Source: Paenimyroides tangerinum (lineage in GTDB: Bacteria; Bacteroidota; Bacteroidia; Flavobacteriales; Flavobacteriaceae). Taken from it: 64,000 bases of DNA. The stretch's first letter is position 1. Every line of letters begins with the position of its first letter. Of the stretch, positions 38,922 through 48,120 are shown in pieces. The position numbers were made by a program, and so were the translations under genes. The stretch covers positions 1 to 64,000 of the forward strand of contig NZ_RQVQ01000013.1 in the NCBI RefSeq assembly GCF_003865405.1, written 5' to 3'. Below the pieces are notes generated by a model that saw only the letters and a list, made by a program, of their open reading frames with translations, had not been told where the DNA came from and did not search any database.

Positions 38922-41900
38922 ATGAAATTTAAATCACTTATATTAATATTCATTTCAAGTGTCTCTTTTGCACAAAAAAATAAAGTAACTCCACAGCAAG
39001 TTTGGGTTGATAGTGTTTACAACCAAATGTCTTTTGACGAACGAGTTGGTCAATTGTTTATGGTTGCAGCTTATTCAAATCGGGATGAAAAACATGTGAA
39101 CTCTTTAATTGATTTAGTTAAAAATCAAAATATTGGCGGTGTAATTTTCTTTCAAGGCGGTCCAGGTCGTCAAGCGAGAATTACAAATAAATTAAATGCC
39201 AATTCCAAACTTCCTCTTTTTGTAGGAATTGATGCCGAATGGGGCTTGGGAATGCGTTTAGATTCGACTTATATTTATCCTTGGAATATGAATTTGGGTG
39301 CGATTCAAGATATGAATCTAATCGAAATGATGGGAAAGCAAATGGGTGAACAAGCCAAACGGGCTGGTATTCATTTCAATTTTGCTCCTGTTGTTGACAT
39401 CAACATAAATCCTAAAAATCCAGTTATCGGTAATCGTTCTTTTGGTGAATCTAAAGAGAATGTAACCGAACGTTCTATTGCCTTGGTAAAAGGAATTCAG
39501 AGCGAAAATGTTTTTGCAACTGCCAAACATTTTCCTGGTCACGGAGATACATCAACGGACTCGCATCACGCTTTGCCGCATTTAGATTTTTCTAAAGCAA
39601 GAATGACAGAAGTTGAGCTTTATCCTTATAGAAGATTATTCAAAAATGGTTTAGCTAGTGTTATGGTAGCCCATTTAGATGTTCCATCTTTGGAACCAGA
39701 AAAAGGTGTTCCGACTTCACTTTCTTACAAAACCATTACAACTTTATTGAAAGAAGAAATGGGATTTGAAGGTTTGATTTTTACAGATGCTTTGAATATG
39801 AAAGGAGCATCTAACTTCAAATCACCTGGAGATATAGATGTTGCTGCATTTATTGCAGGAAATGATGTTTTACTTTTTGCTGAGAACGTTCCATTGGCAA
39901 TTGAAAAATTTCATTTGGCTTATGCAGATGGCAAATTTGATGATGCTCGACTAGAACATTCGGTTAAGAAAATTTTAGCTTATAAATATCAAGCAGGATT
40001 GAATAATTATAAACCTATCGAAACAAAAAATATCTATCAAGATTTAAATCAATCTAAATACGATTTGTTGAGTATGAAATTATATGAAAATATGATGACA
40101 CTTATCAAAAACGACAAACGAGTTTTACCATTAAAAGCTGATACAAAAATCGCTTATGTAAAATTAGGAGATGATATTGCTACGCCTTTTGAAGATGAAT
40201 TAAAACGACGTGTTGATGTTGAAGTTTTTTATCCAACAACAATCGGTGATAATGCTGAATTTCTGAAAGAATATGATAAAGTAATTATTGGTTATCACAA
40301 AGCGGATGGCGTTTGGAAAAAACACGAATTAACTGCTAAAGAAATTGAACTAATAAATAAAATCGGAAAAGAAAATAAAACTGTTTTGGTTTCGTTTGCA
40401 CGTCCGTATGCGTTAAATACAGCCAAAAATTTTGATAATGTAGAAGCAATTTTGTTAGCTTATCAAAATAATAAATTTGGTCATAATGCTGCTATTCAGG
40501 CATTGTTTGGAGAAAAAGATATTAAAGGAAAATTGCCAGTTTCTTTAAATTCAGATTTTCGAGTAAATGATGGAATTTCGCTTCGAGCTACTACAACTTC
40601 TACTGAAAATACTAAAAACGAAATCAAACATAAATCATTTGTTCCAGCTAAAAGAATTATCGAAGTAGAAACTGAAACTACGATAGAAAAGAATAATGTT
40701 ATTCCAAATTCTGTTACTGCAATTTCAACTCCAATAAAAGTTGAATATGCTACTCCAGAAGCTCAAGGAATGGATGCTAAGAAATTAGCAGAAATTGATA
40801 AGATTGCTCAAAAAGCTATTGCAAATAAAAATGCGCCTGGGATTCAAGTTTTGGTTGCTAGAAATGGTAAAATCGTTTATCAAAAATCGTATGGTAAACC
40901 AACTTATGCAAACAAAGGTGAAGTTACAAACGAAACGGTTTATGATTTAGCTTCGTTATCTAAAATTTTAGGAACGTTACCGATGGTAATGAAATTGTAT
41001 GAAGACAAGCAAATTTCGTTTGATGATAAATTGGGTGATTTATTGACACGTTTTAAAAATACTGATAAAGCGAATATAACTTTAAAAGAAATTTTAACAC
41101 ATCAATCTGGATTTCCTGCTTGGATTCCATTTTATAAAGAAACATTAGAAAACGGTAAACCAAGTGATAATTTTTATCGCAAAACATTTTCTAAAGAATT
41201 TCCAATTCAAGTTAGTGAAAATTTATATTTAAAAGCTGGGTATCAAGATGTGATTTTGGATAAGATTAAAGATTCTAAACTTGGTGATAAAACATATAAA
41301 TACAGCGATTTAAATTTCATCTTACTTAAAGAAATTGTAGAAACAAAATATAATAAATCTTTAGATGTTCTTGTTGAAGAAACGTTCTATAAGCCTTTGA
41401 ATATTGGATTGACTTATAATCCATTGCAAAAAATGGACAAGAGTAAAATTGCTCCTTCAGAACTTGATAATTATTATCGTCACACTCAGGTTCAAGGTTA
41501 TGTTCACGATATGGGAGCAGCTATGTTTGGCGGAGTTGCTGGGCACGCAGGTTTGTTTGGAACTACAACAGATGTTTTCAAAATGATGCAATTTTATTTA
41601 GATGCTGGTTTGAAAAACAATTCTAAAATTCTTTCTGCAAAAACATTAAACGATTTTAATACCTGTTATTATTGCGAAAAGGGAAATAGAAGAGGAGCAG
41701 GTTTTGATAAACCTCAATTAGGAAATAGTGGACCAACTTGTGGTTGTACTTCTTCTTCAAGTTACGGTCATACTGGATTTACAGGAACTATGACTTGGGT
41801 TGACCCGGAATATGATTTGGTTTACGTATTTTTATCAAACAGAACATTTCCAAATGCAGACGAAAATAAATTGTCTAAAGCTAATGTTCGTGAAGATATT

Positions 41901-41933
41901 CAAAAAGTGATTTACGAATCAATAAAAAAATAA
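38922..41933 (+). CDS. GH3 beta-N-acetylglucosaminidase fused to class C beta-lactamase-like domain
   Basis: This 1003-residue secreted protein (signal peptide 1-17, FAQ) has two catalytic domains. The N-terminal GH3/NagZ domain (about 30-370) has KHFPGHGDTSTDSHH (202-216) with its general acid-base histidine dyad and the nucleophile D289 (FTDALNMKG). Residues 370-570 form the GH3 C-terminal domain. Residues about 600-1003 form a class C beta-lactamase/esterase-like domain: S678-LSK681 (SxxK), YSDLNF and GHTG (about 950) in place of KTG. Four cysteines at about 910-940 (CYYCEKGNRR and CGC) lie in an insertion. Such fusions appear in Flavobacteriia. It probably trims cell-wall muropeptides or sugar derivatives; the order of the two activities is inference. 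Confidence 0.9.
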   Translation: MKFKSLILIFISSVSFAQKNKVTPQQVWVDSVYNQMSFDERVGQLFMVAAYSNRDEKHVNSLIDLVKNQNIGGVIFFQGGPGRQARITNKLNANSKLPLFVGIDAEWGLGMRLDSTYIYPWNMNLGAIQDMNLIEMMGKQMGEQAKRAGIHFNFAPVVDININPKNPVIGNRSFGESKENVTERSIALVKGIQSENVFATAKHFPGHGDTSTDSHHALPHLDFSKARMTEVELYPYRRLFKNGLASVMVAHLDVPSLEPEKGVPTSLSYKTITTLLKEEMGFEGLIFTDALNMKGASNFKSPGDIDVAAFIAGNDVLLFAENVPLAIEKFHLAYADGKFDDARLEHSVKKILAYKYQAGLNNYKPIETKNIYQDLNQSKYDLLSMKLYENMMTLIKNDKRVLPLKADTKIAYVKLGDDIATPFEDELKRRVDVEVFYPTTIGDNAEFLKEYDKVIIGYHKADGVWKKHELTAKEIELINKIGKENKTVLVSFARPYALNTAKNFDNVEAILLAYQNNKFGHNAAIQALFGEKDIKGKLPVSLNSDFRVNDGISLRATTTSTENTKNEIKHKSFVPAKRIIEVETETTIEKNNVIPNSVTAISTPIKVEYATPEAQGMDAKKLAEIDKIAQKAIANKNAPGIQVLVARNGKIVYQKSYGKPTYANKGEVTNETVYDLASLSKILGTLPMVMKLYEDKQISFDDKLGDLLTRFKNTDKANITLKEILTHQSGFPAWIPFYKETLENGKPSDNFYRKTFSKEFPIQVSENLYLKAGYQDVILDKIKDSKLGDKTYKYSDLNFILLKEIVETKYNKSLDVLVEETFYKPLNIGLTYNPLQKMDKSKIAPSELDNYYRHTQVQGYVHDMGAAMFGGVAGHAGLFGTTTDVFKMMQFYLDAGLKNNSKILSAKTLNDFNTCYYCEKGNRRGAGFDKPQLGNSGPTCGCTSSSSYGHTGFTGTMTWVDPEYDLVYVFLSNRTFPNADENKLSKANVREDIQKVIYESIKK

Positions 41934-41960
41934 AAGCAAGTTTTATTGCCCATTAAATAT

Positions 41961-43082
41961 ATGAAAATAGCAATTGTTTGTTACCCAACTTTCGGAGGAA
42001 GCGGAGTTGTTGCAACCGAATTAGGTTTGGAATTAGCTCAACGCGGACACGAAGTTCATTTTATAACGTACCGTCAACCGGTTCGTTTGGCTTTGTTGAA
42101 TCCGAATATATTTTACCACGAAGTAAACGTTCCAGAATATCCATTGTTTCATTATCAACCTTATGAATTGGCATTGTCAAGCAAATTAGTTGATATGGTA
42201 AAATTATATGGAATCGAAATTTTACATGTTCATTATGCAATTCCACACGCATTTGCTGGTTATATGGCAAAACAAATGTTGAAAGAACAAGGAATCGATT
42301 TACCAATGGTAACCACTTTACACGGTACGGATATCACTTTGGTTGGTAATCATCCTTTTTATAAAACAGCTGTAAGTTTTAGTATAAATAATTCTGATTT
42401 TGTAACTTCTGTTTCTGAAGATTTAAAAAAATCAACATACGAATTGTTTGATACAAAGAAAGATATTGCTGTTATTCCAAATTTTATAGAAGATAAATCT
42501 GATGTTATTGAGCATAAATGTAGAAGGAATTTATTTGCGAATGAAAATGAACGTGTAGTAACACATATTAGTAATTTTAGAAAAGTTAAACGTATTCAAG
42601 ATATTATTAAAATTTTCTTCGGAATTCAAAAGCAAATTCCAGCCAAATTAATGATGATTGGAGATGGACCAGAAAAAGCAGATGCTGAGCGTTTAGCTCA
42701 AGAATTAGGAATTTTTGATAAGATCATTTTCTTCGGAAATTCACATGAAGTAGATAGTATTCTTAAATATTCTGATTTATTTTTGCTTCCGTCAGAAACA
42801 GAAAGTTTTGGATTAGCAGCTTTAGAAGCAATGGCATGTTCAGTTCCTGTGATTTCTTCGAATGCAGGCGGACTTCCAGAAGTTAATGTACAAGGTATTA
42901 CAGGTTATTTAAGTGATATTGGTGATGTTGAAGATATGGTTACAAACGCAATTAAAATTCTTCAGAATAATGAAACTCTTAAAGAATTTAAATCAAATGC
43001 ATTAAAACATTCAAAAGAATTTAGTGTTGATAAGATTGTTCCAATGTATGAAGAAATCTATTTCAAAGCTTTAAATAAATAA
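41961..43082 (+). CDS. bshA: N-acetyl-alpha-D-glucosaminyl L-malate synthase (bacillithiol)
   Basis: BshA attaches GlcNAc to L-malate, the first step of bacillithiol, the low-molecular-weight thiol of Bacteroidota and Firmicutes. The 373-residue GT4-type enzyme matches BshA in length: MKIAIVCYPTFGGSGVVATE, LHVHYAIPHAFAGYMAK, TTLHGTDITLVGNHPFYK and FLLPSETESFGLAALEAMAC with the EX7E pattern. I start at ATG 41961; the TTG at 41946 would only add five residues. Bacillithiol and the neighbouring Fe-S proteins and GH3 gene are co-located in many relatives; a redox link is possible. Confidence 0.94.
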   Translation: MKIAIVCYPTFGGSGVVATELGLELAQRGHEVHFITYRQPVRLALLNPNIFYHEVNVPEYPLFHYQPYELALSSKLVDMVKLYGIEILHVHYAIPHAFAGYMAKQMLKEQGIDLPMVTTLHGTDITLVGNHPFYKTAVSFSINNSDFVTSVSEDLKKSTYELFDTKKDIAVIPNFIEDKSDVIEHKCRRNLFANENERVVTHISNFRKVKRIQDIIKIFFGIQKQIPAKLMMIGDGPEKADAERLAQELGIFDKIIFFGNSHEVDSILKYSDLFLLPSETESFGLAALEAMACSVPVISSNAGGLPEVNVQGITGYLSDIGDVEDMVTNAIKILQNNETLKEFKSNALKHSKEFSVDKIVPMYEEIYFKALNK

Positions 43083-43112
43083 AAATGAGTTCCAACTGGA
43101 ACTCATTTTTAT
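43083..43112. terminator. Bidirectional terminator after bshA
   Basis: AAAATGAGTTCCA and GGAACTCATTTT pair around ACT with A and T flanks. It serves bshA (ends 43082) and the convergent barrel gene (ends 43112). Confidence 0.85.
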
Positions 43113-43600
43113 TAAAATTTATAACGTAAACCTAATGCGATATCTGGACCAAAACTGTCTCTGTAATCGTTGTTGTTTAAGTAAAGTTCAGGACGTAGAT
43201 CTAATGAAATTTGCAACGGAATATCAAAGTTGTATTCGATTCCAATTTGTCCTGCAACAAAAAGAGTAGAACCGCTATCACTTTTATAATTATTGTCAAA
43301 ATTCCAAGAACTCAAACCTCCACCAACACCAGCATACCAATTAAAACCTCCATCAATATTCCAATACCATTGATAAACTCCGGCTAATTTAACTGCATTG
43401 TAGTAATTATCGTCTCTCCAACCTAAATCTATCTCCAAACGATTGTTCTTTTTTAAAGCACGTTGATATGATATTTCATAACCAATACCACCATTTGAAC
43501 CGAAACGTAAACCAATTGCGTTTTTAGAAATTTCTTGCTGTGCATTAGCTGCAAAAAATCCTGTTAAAGCGATAACTGTCGTTAAAAATACTTTTTTCAT
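43112..43600 (-). CDS. Small outer-membrane beta-barrel protein
   Basis: This 162-residue protein has a signal peptide (1-20, ANAQ) and a mature part rich in aromatic strand ends: AIGLRFGSNGGIGYEISYQ, DLGWRDDNYYNAVKLAGVYQ, WYAGVGGGLSSWNF and the terminal GLRYKF, with a closing phenylalanine as is normal for outer-membrane barrels. About eight strands are likely. No ligand is known. The gene converges on bshA and shares its terminator. Barrel assignment is moderately strong; the family is not named. Confidence 0.75.
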   Translation of the reverse strand: MKKVFLTTVIALTGFFAANAQQEISKNAIGLRFGSNGGIGYEISYQRALKKNNRLEIDLGWRDDNYYNAVKLAGVYQWYWNIDGGFNWYAGVGGGLSSWNFDNNYKSDSGSTLFVAGQIGIEYNFDIPLQISLDLRPELYLNNNDYRDSFGPDIALGLRYKF

Positions 43601-43788
43601 GTCTTATTTATTTTATTCAAAAATAAGGTTTATAAAGGATAAATTCAATTCTAAATAGTTATTTTTTTGGTTGTGATTTGCTTTTTTGCATTAATATGTA
43701 AATTTGTTTTGATTTAATTTTTTTAATAAGTTTTTTCAAGCTTAAAGCATTATTTTTGAAGTCCAAAAAACAATCTTTTAACGTACTT

Positions 43789-45090
43789 ATGAAAAATTTT
43801 AAATTTATTACATTATTGCCATTAATCGTTTTTATAATCGTCTTTATTGGCTCTGGTGTTTATTATAATGATTTTTATAAATTCCCTTCACCAATTGCTG
43901 CTCTGATTGGTGTTTTAGTTGCATTAATACTTTTTAAAGATTCTCTAAACGACAAAATAGATACTTTTATTAAAGGTTGTGGCGATTCTAAAATCATAAC
44001 CATGTGTATCATTTATTTGCTAGCTGGTGCATTTACAACGGTAACTAAAGCAATTGGCGCAACTGATTTTATTGTTGCTTTAGGAATTGGGAATATAACT
44101 CCTGATTTTTTAATTATCGGTGTGTTTGTGATTGCTTGTGTTTTGTCATTTTCAATCGGAACTTCTGTTGGATGTATAGTTGCACTTGGTCCAATTGTAG
44201 TTGGATTAGCAGCTTATAGTCCGGATTCTTTGCCAATGTTGGCTGGTGCTTTATTAGGAGGTGCCATGTTTGGTGATAACTTATCTGTAATTTCAGATAC
44301 AACGATTGCTGCGACACAAGTTATGGATTGTAAGATGAAGGATAAATTTTTCGCGAATTTTAAATTAGCTTTTGCAGCAGCATTCTTAACCGTAATAGCT
44401 ATTTATTTCACACAACCGCAAAATGCAGAAATGGTTGAAATGACTTATACAAATCAATATTATTTGTTGATTCCATATTTAGCTATTATCATTCTTTCAA
44501 TAATAGGATTGCACGTTTTCTTGGTTTTGATTTTGAGTATTATTTTGGCAATCGCAATTGGATTGTTTGCAACAGATATTTTATTTATCGATTATATGAA
44601 ATTCGTTTATGACGGATTCCTTTCAGTAAATGAAATTTTCTTACTTTCATTAATCACTGGTGGTTTAGCTGCTTTGATTGAAAAAGCAGGTGGTGTGGAT
44701 TACATCATTCATCATATTCAAAAAATGATTAAAGGTTCAAGAACAGCAAACGCCGCAATTGCATTAGTTGTTTCATTAGTAAATTTAGCGGTTGCAAATA
44801 ATACAGTTGCAATTATTGTTTCTGGACCGATTGCTAAAAAAATTGCAACAGATTATCAAATCGAGAAGGCAAAAGCAACTTCGGTTTTGGATATTTTTTC
44901 TTGTATTATTCAAGGAATTATTCCTTATGGAGCTCAAGTTTTAATTTTATTAAGCTTAACTGATAAAAAAGTAGGTTATTTTGATTTGTTATCAAACAGT
45001 TATTACCTTATGTTCTTGTTTGTTATAACCGTAATTGCTATTTTTATTACCAAGAAAATAAAAAACAAGGTAAATCTTTCAAATGTTTAA
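43789..45090 (+). CDS. NhaC-family Na+/H+ antiporter
   Basis: This 433-residue transporter has about 11-12 hydrophobic helices. NhaC-type hallmarks are KGCGDSKIITMCIIYLLAGA, GCIVALGPIVVGLAAYSPDS, GGAMFGDNLSVISDTTIAA with the ion-site GDNLSxISDT motif, and VNLAVANNTVAIIVSGPIAK with a broken helix. It exchanges Na+ for H+ at the inner membrane. I start at ATG 43789, because the earlier TTG (43756) lies inside a TATTTTTG box (43751-43758). The following fabG has its own promoter. Confidence 0.9.
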   Translation: MKNFKFITLLPLIVFIIVFIGSGVYYNDFYKFPSPIAALIGVLVALILFKDSLNDKIDTFIKGCGDSKIITMCIIYLLAGAFTTVTKAIGATDFIVALGIGNITPDFLIIGVFVIACVLSFSIGTSVGCIVALGPIVVGLAAYSPDSLPMLAGALLGGAMFGDNLSVISDTTIAATQVMDCKMKDKFFANFKLAFAAAFLTVIAIYFTQPQNAEMVEMTYTNQYYLLIPYLAIIILSIIGLHVFLVLILSIILAIAIGLFATDILFIDYMKFVYDGFLSVNEIFLLSLITGGLAALIEKAGGVDYIIHHIQKMIKGSRTANAAIALVVSLVNLAVANNTVAIIVSGPIAKKIATDYQIEKAKATSVLDIFSCIIQGIIPYGAQVLILLSLTDKKVGYFDLLSNSYYLMFLFVITVIAIFITKKIKNKVNLSNV

Positions 45091-45093
45091 TTC

Positions 45094-45123
45094 TTTGAAA
45101 TTTCGTCAAAAGAATTATATTTG
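45094..45123 (+). promoter_or_regulatory. Promoter of fabG
   Basis: TTTG at 45094-45097, an 18-base spacer and TATATTTG at 45116-45123 form a strong Bacteroidota promoter. The apparent TTG start at 45121 lies inside the -7 box, so translation begins at ATG 45157. Confidence 0.85.
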
Positions 45124-45156
45124 CCTATATTTAGAAAAATAAAAAACATTTCGTCA

Positions 45157-45903
45157 ATGAAATTATTAGAAGGAAAAACAGCGATTATCACAGGAGCAAC
45201 ACGTGGAATTGGGAGAGGAATTGCTTTAGTATTCGCTCAACAAGGAGCAAATGTAGCTTTTACATACAGTTCATCAGAAGAAGCAGCAAAATCTCTAGAA
45301 AACGAATTAGTAGCTTTAGGTGTTTCTGCAAAAGGATATAAATCAAACGCAGCTGACTTTACTGAAGCTCAAACTTTAGTTGACCAAGTTTTAGAATCGT
45401 TTGGAAATATTGATATCTTAATCAATAACGCTGGAATTACAAAAGATAATTTATTAATGCGTATGTCCGAAGAAGATTTTGATTCAGTAATCGATGTGAA
45501 CTTAAAGTCGGTTTTCAATATGACAAAAGCCGTTCAGAAAACGATGTTGAAAAACCGTAAAGGTTCAATCATCAATATGAGTTCTGTTGTTGGAGTGAAA
45601 GGTAATGCTGGTCAAACAAATTATGCAGCTTCTAAAGCTGGAGTTATTGGTTTCTCTAAATCAATCGCATTGGAATTAGGTTCTCGTAACATTCGTTGTA
45701 ACGTGATTGCACCAGGATTTATCGAAACTGAAATGACTGCTAAATTAAGCGAAGATGTTGTAAAAGGTTGGGCAGATGCTATTCCATTAAAACGTGGAGG
45801 TTCTCCAGAAGATGTTGCAAATGCTTGTGTTTTCTTAGCTTCAGATATGTCTGCTTATATCACAGGTCAAGTTTTAAATGTTGATGGTGGAATGTTAACT
45901 TAA
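45157..45903 (+). CDS. fabG: 3-oxoacyl-ACP reductase
   Basis: FabG reduces 3-oxoacyl-ACP with NADPH in fatty-acid elongation. The 248-residue SDR has TGATRGIGRGIA (NADPH loop), NNAGITKDNLLMRMSEEDFD, the catalytic S-Y-K as MSSVVGVKGNAGQTNYAASK and ETEMTAKLSEDV. The last segment ITGQVLNVDGGM matches FabG. Length and motifs support FabG over other SDRs. It has its own promoter and no other fab gene is adjacent. Confidence 0.9.
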   Translation: MKLLEGKTAIITGATRGIGRGIALVFAQQGANVAFTYSSSEEAAKSLENELVALGVSAKGYKSNAADFTEAQTLVDQVLESFGNIDILINNAGITKDNLLMRMSEEDFDSVIDVNLKSVFNMTKAVQKTMLKNRKGSIINMSSVVGVKGNAGQTNYAASKAGVIGFSKSIALELGSRNIRCNVIAPGFIETEMTAKLSEDVVKGWADAIPLKRGGSPEDVANACVFLASDMSAYITGQVLNVDGGMLT

Positions 45904-46074
45904 TCGGATTTAAATTTATATTATATAGAAATGAAGGCAATTTGTCTTCATTTTTTTTTGGTTTGATTTCATTTTTATGATTAATATAAACATTTGGATG
46001 TTAATTTTATCATATAATGTAAAATGTAGCTTAAGATATCTTTTAACTTCGTACTTTTGTAAAAATTTAATTTT

Positions 46075-46905
46075 ATGATTGCATTAGGCGAATACAATAC
46101 TTTACGAATTGATAGAAGAACCACGGTTGGTTGTTTTTTAACCGACGGAGAAAACGATGTTTTACTTCCAATAAAATATTTACCGGCTCAATATGAATTT
46201 AATGAAGAAATTACTGTTTTCGTTTATTTAGATCACGAAGAACGTCCAGTTGCAACTACATTAGAACCAAAGATTTATTTGAATGAATTTGCTTTGTTAA
46301 AAGTGAATTATATCAATGAATTTGGTGCTTTTATGGATATTGGATTAGAAAAAGATTTGTTTGTTCCTTTTAGAGAACAAGCTCGTCCGATGGAAGTTAA
46401 CAAACGTTATTTAACTTTTATGACTTTAGATCCGAAAACCAATCGTTTAATAGGTTCTTCGAAGTTAAATCAATATTTGAATAACGATACTATTACAGTA
46501 GAAGTAGGAGAAGAGGTTGATTTAATAGTTTCTCATATTACCGATTTGGGGATTAATGTTATCATCAACGAAAAGCACAAAGGGTTGATGTATAAGAATG
46601 AAGTTTACGAAGATTTAAGAACAGGAGATCGTATTTTAGGTTATATTAAAACCATTCGTCCTGATGGAAAAATTGATGTTTCGAGAACGAAACTAGGTTT
46701 TGAAAAGGTTGAAAAATATGCTCAAATCATTTTAGATGAATTAGAATTTAATGATGGATTTTTAGGATTAAACGATGCAAGTCATCCTGAAGAAATCAAA
46801 CAAATTTTGAATATGAGTAAGAAAACGTTTAAGAAAACCATCGGAACGTTATACAAAGACAAGAAAATTGAGATTAAAGAAAACGGAATTTACTTATTAG
46901 ACTAA
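46075..46905 (+). CDS. CvfB/YitL-like S1-domain RNA-binding protein
   Basis: This 276-residue protein resembles the CvfB (conserved virulence factor B) group. It has two or three S1-type beta-barrels (LGEYNTLRIDRRTTVGCFL, ALLKVNYINEFGAFMDIGLE, VGEEVDLIVSHITDLGINVI, with KGLMYKNEV) and a C-terminal winged helix (ASHPEEIKQILNMSKKTFKK). In Gram-positive bacteria CvfB affects RNA stability and virulence gene expression; here the role is likely RNA binding. Its stop shares one base with the next ATG (TAATG), so the two are co-translated. A TACTTTTG box just upstream (about 46051-46058) could be part of the promoter. Confidence 0.85.
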   Translation: MIALGEYNTLRIDRRTTVGCFLTDGENDVLLPIKYLPAQYEFNEEITVFVYLDHEERPVATTLEPKIYLNEFALLKVNYINEFGAFMDIGLEKDLFVPFREQARPMEVNKRYLTFMTLDPKTNRLIGSSKLNQYLNNDTITVEVGEEVDLIVSHITDLGINVIINEKHKGLMYKNEVYEDLRTGDRILGYIKTIRPDGKIDVSRTKLGFEKVEKYAQIILDELEFNDGFLGLNDASHPEEIKQILNMSKKTFKKTIGTLYKDKKIEIKENGIYLLD

Positions 46906-47237
46906 TGATTCAAGATTTATTAAATAAAATCGATACTAATGAAATTATATTTACAGATGTGATTTCGTTTATCGAAACAAATTACACGTATTTTCCGAGT
47001 GCATTTTCAAACGGAAAGCAGCTAAATGCTGAAAACGAAAATCAAGGAAGTGCTAAAGTTTTTTCGTTTGCTCAATTGAATAATTTAAGCAAAGAAGAAA
47101 CGTTGAAATTGTTTGTAGAACATTATCAGTCTGTTTTAGAAACTCCTGAAAAAACCAACCACCAAAATATTCGTCAGTTTATGATTTATGGTTGGGATGG
47201 AATCAAATTCGAAAAGCAAGTTTTAAAACTTAAATAA
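46905..47237 (+). CDS. HopJ-family small protein
   Basis: This 110-residue protein matches the HopJ type III effector family (PF08888): FIETNYTYFPSAFSNGKQLN, NENQGSAKVFSFAQLNNLSK, LFVEHYQSVL and FMIYGWDGIKF. Despite the name, most family members are cytosolic housekeeping-type proteins, and no type III system is present here. Being translated from a TAATG junction with the CvfB-like gene suggests joint regulation. Function unknown. Confidence 0.85.
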   Translation: MIQDLLNKIDTNEIIFTDVISFIETNYTYFPSAFSNGKQLNAENENQGSAKVFSFAQLNNLSKEETLKLFVEHYQSVLETPEKTNHQNIRQFMIYGWDGIKFEKQVLKLK

Positions 47238-47241
47238 TCAA

Positions 47242-47269
47242 AAAATGCACTTCAATTGAGGTGCATTTT
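47242..47269. terminator. Bidirectional terminator
   Basis: AAAATGCACTTCAA and TTGAGGTGCATTTT form an imperfect hairpin (one G-U pair). It separates the HopJ gene (47237) from the convergent gene (47274). Confidence 0.8.
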
Positions 47270-47273
47270 GTTT

Positions 47274-47945
47274 TTATGGTAACATTAAAATATTGTAAAT
47301 AACATAAATTAATCCGAAAACAAGAAGAATAGCAAAGGAAACTAAAAGGTATAATTTTACTAATCCATTATTTTTTTTAGATTTTTCTTCTGAAGTATTA
47401 ATTACTGATTTTTTGTTTTCTTCTGTTTCTATTTGTTCTGTTTCAATTTCAACTTTTGGAGTAATAATTCGATAACGTTTCGCCTTTTCTTCGATATTAA
47501 TTTCCCAATAACTTTTGCCTAAAACCATTTCTATTTGTTTCCAAATAACTTCTGAAATGTTTTCATTTTCATCTTCAACTTTCAAACGTAAACCTTGTTC
47601 ATGAACGATTTCATCGTCTGTAAAAGCTAATGAACGGATTAATTTTTCATTTATAGAATATGCAAAGTAGAATGACATTGAGGTTTCAGAAATTGCAAAA
47701 GTCAAAATATGTGTGTCAGCAAAAGAAAAACATTCGTCGAAGCATCGTTCAAAGTTCGTAAAAATTAGCGTTCCGCTTTTAGTAGAATAAACATCTACAA
47801 TGTTTTCATCTTTCCAATTTTCAGAAGCTGTTTCAAAATCAATATCGCACTCATATTCTAAATCTAAGTTAAGAACCTTTTGTAAATCAACATTTAGATT
47901 TTCTAGATCTTTGTTGATTACTATTCCTGAAATATTATATCCCAT
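47274..47945 (-). CDS. Acidic protein with C-terminal membrane anchor
   Basis: This 223-residue protein is acidic and cytosolic over the first about 150 residues (DLEYECDIDFETASENWKDE, FERCFDECFSFADTHIL), followed by a glutamate- and lysine-rich linker and one C-terminal membrane helix (VKLYLLVSFAILLVFGLIYV). It is thus a tail-anchored protein. I do not recognise the family. It stands alone between two convergent or divergent units. The conserved-looking cysteine pair could bind metal; that is inference. Confidence 0.68.
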   Translation of the reverse strand: MGYNISGIVINKDLENLNVDLQKVLNLDLEYECDIDFETASENWKDENIVDVYSTKSGTLIFTNFERCFDECFSFADTHILTFAISETSMSFYFAYSINEKLIRSLAFTDDEIVHEQGLRLKVEDENENISEVIWKQIEMVLGKSYWEINIEEKAKRYRIITPKVEIETEQIETEENKKSVINTSEEKSKKNNGLVKLYLLVSFAILLVFGLIYVIYNILMLP

Positions 47946-48071
47946 TTTTAAGTTTTTCGTGTTTTTTATACAAACATATTAATTTAAAGCTTAAAAAGAA
48001 AAATATGTGTAAAAAATACTGTTTTATTATTTTAAATCAATATTTTGTTAGTCTTAAATTGGAATTTTTCC

Positions 48072-48106
48072 AAAAAAAAACCGCCTCATAATTGAAGCGG
48101 TTTTTA
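48072..48106 (-). terminator. Terminator of the Pit operon
   Basis: AAACCGC and GCGGTTT pair across a 12-base loop, with a run of T on the minus strand. It follows the Pit transporter gene, which ends at 48121. Confidence 0.75.
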
Positions 48107-48120
48107 AACTATTTATTTTC

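Noticed and set aside
46905..47237. Type III effector function for the HopJ-family gene
   Set aside because: No type III secretion gene is near and the family is widespread in free-living bacteria; the name is historical.
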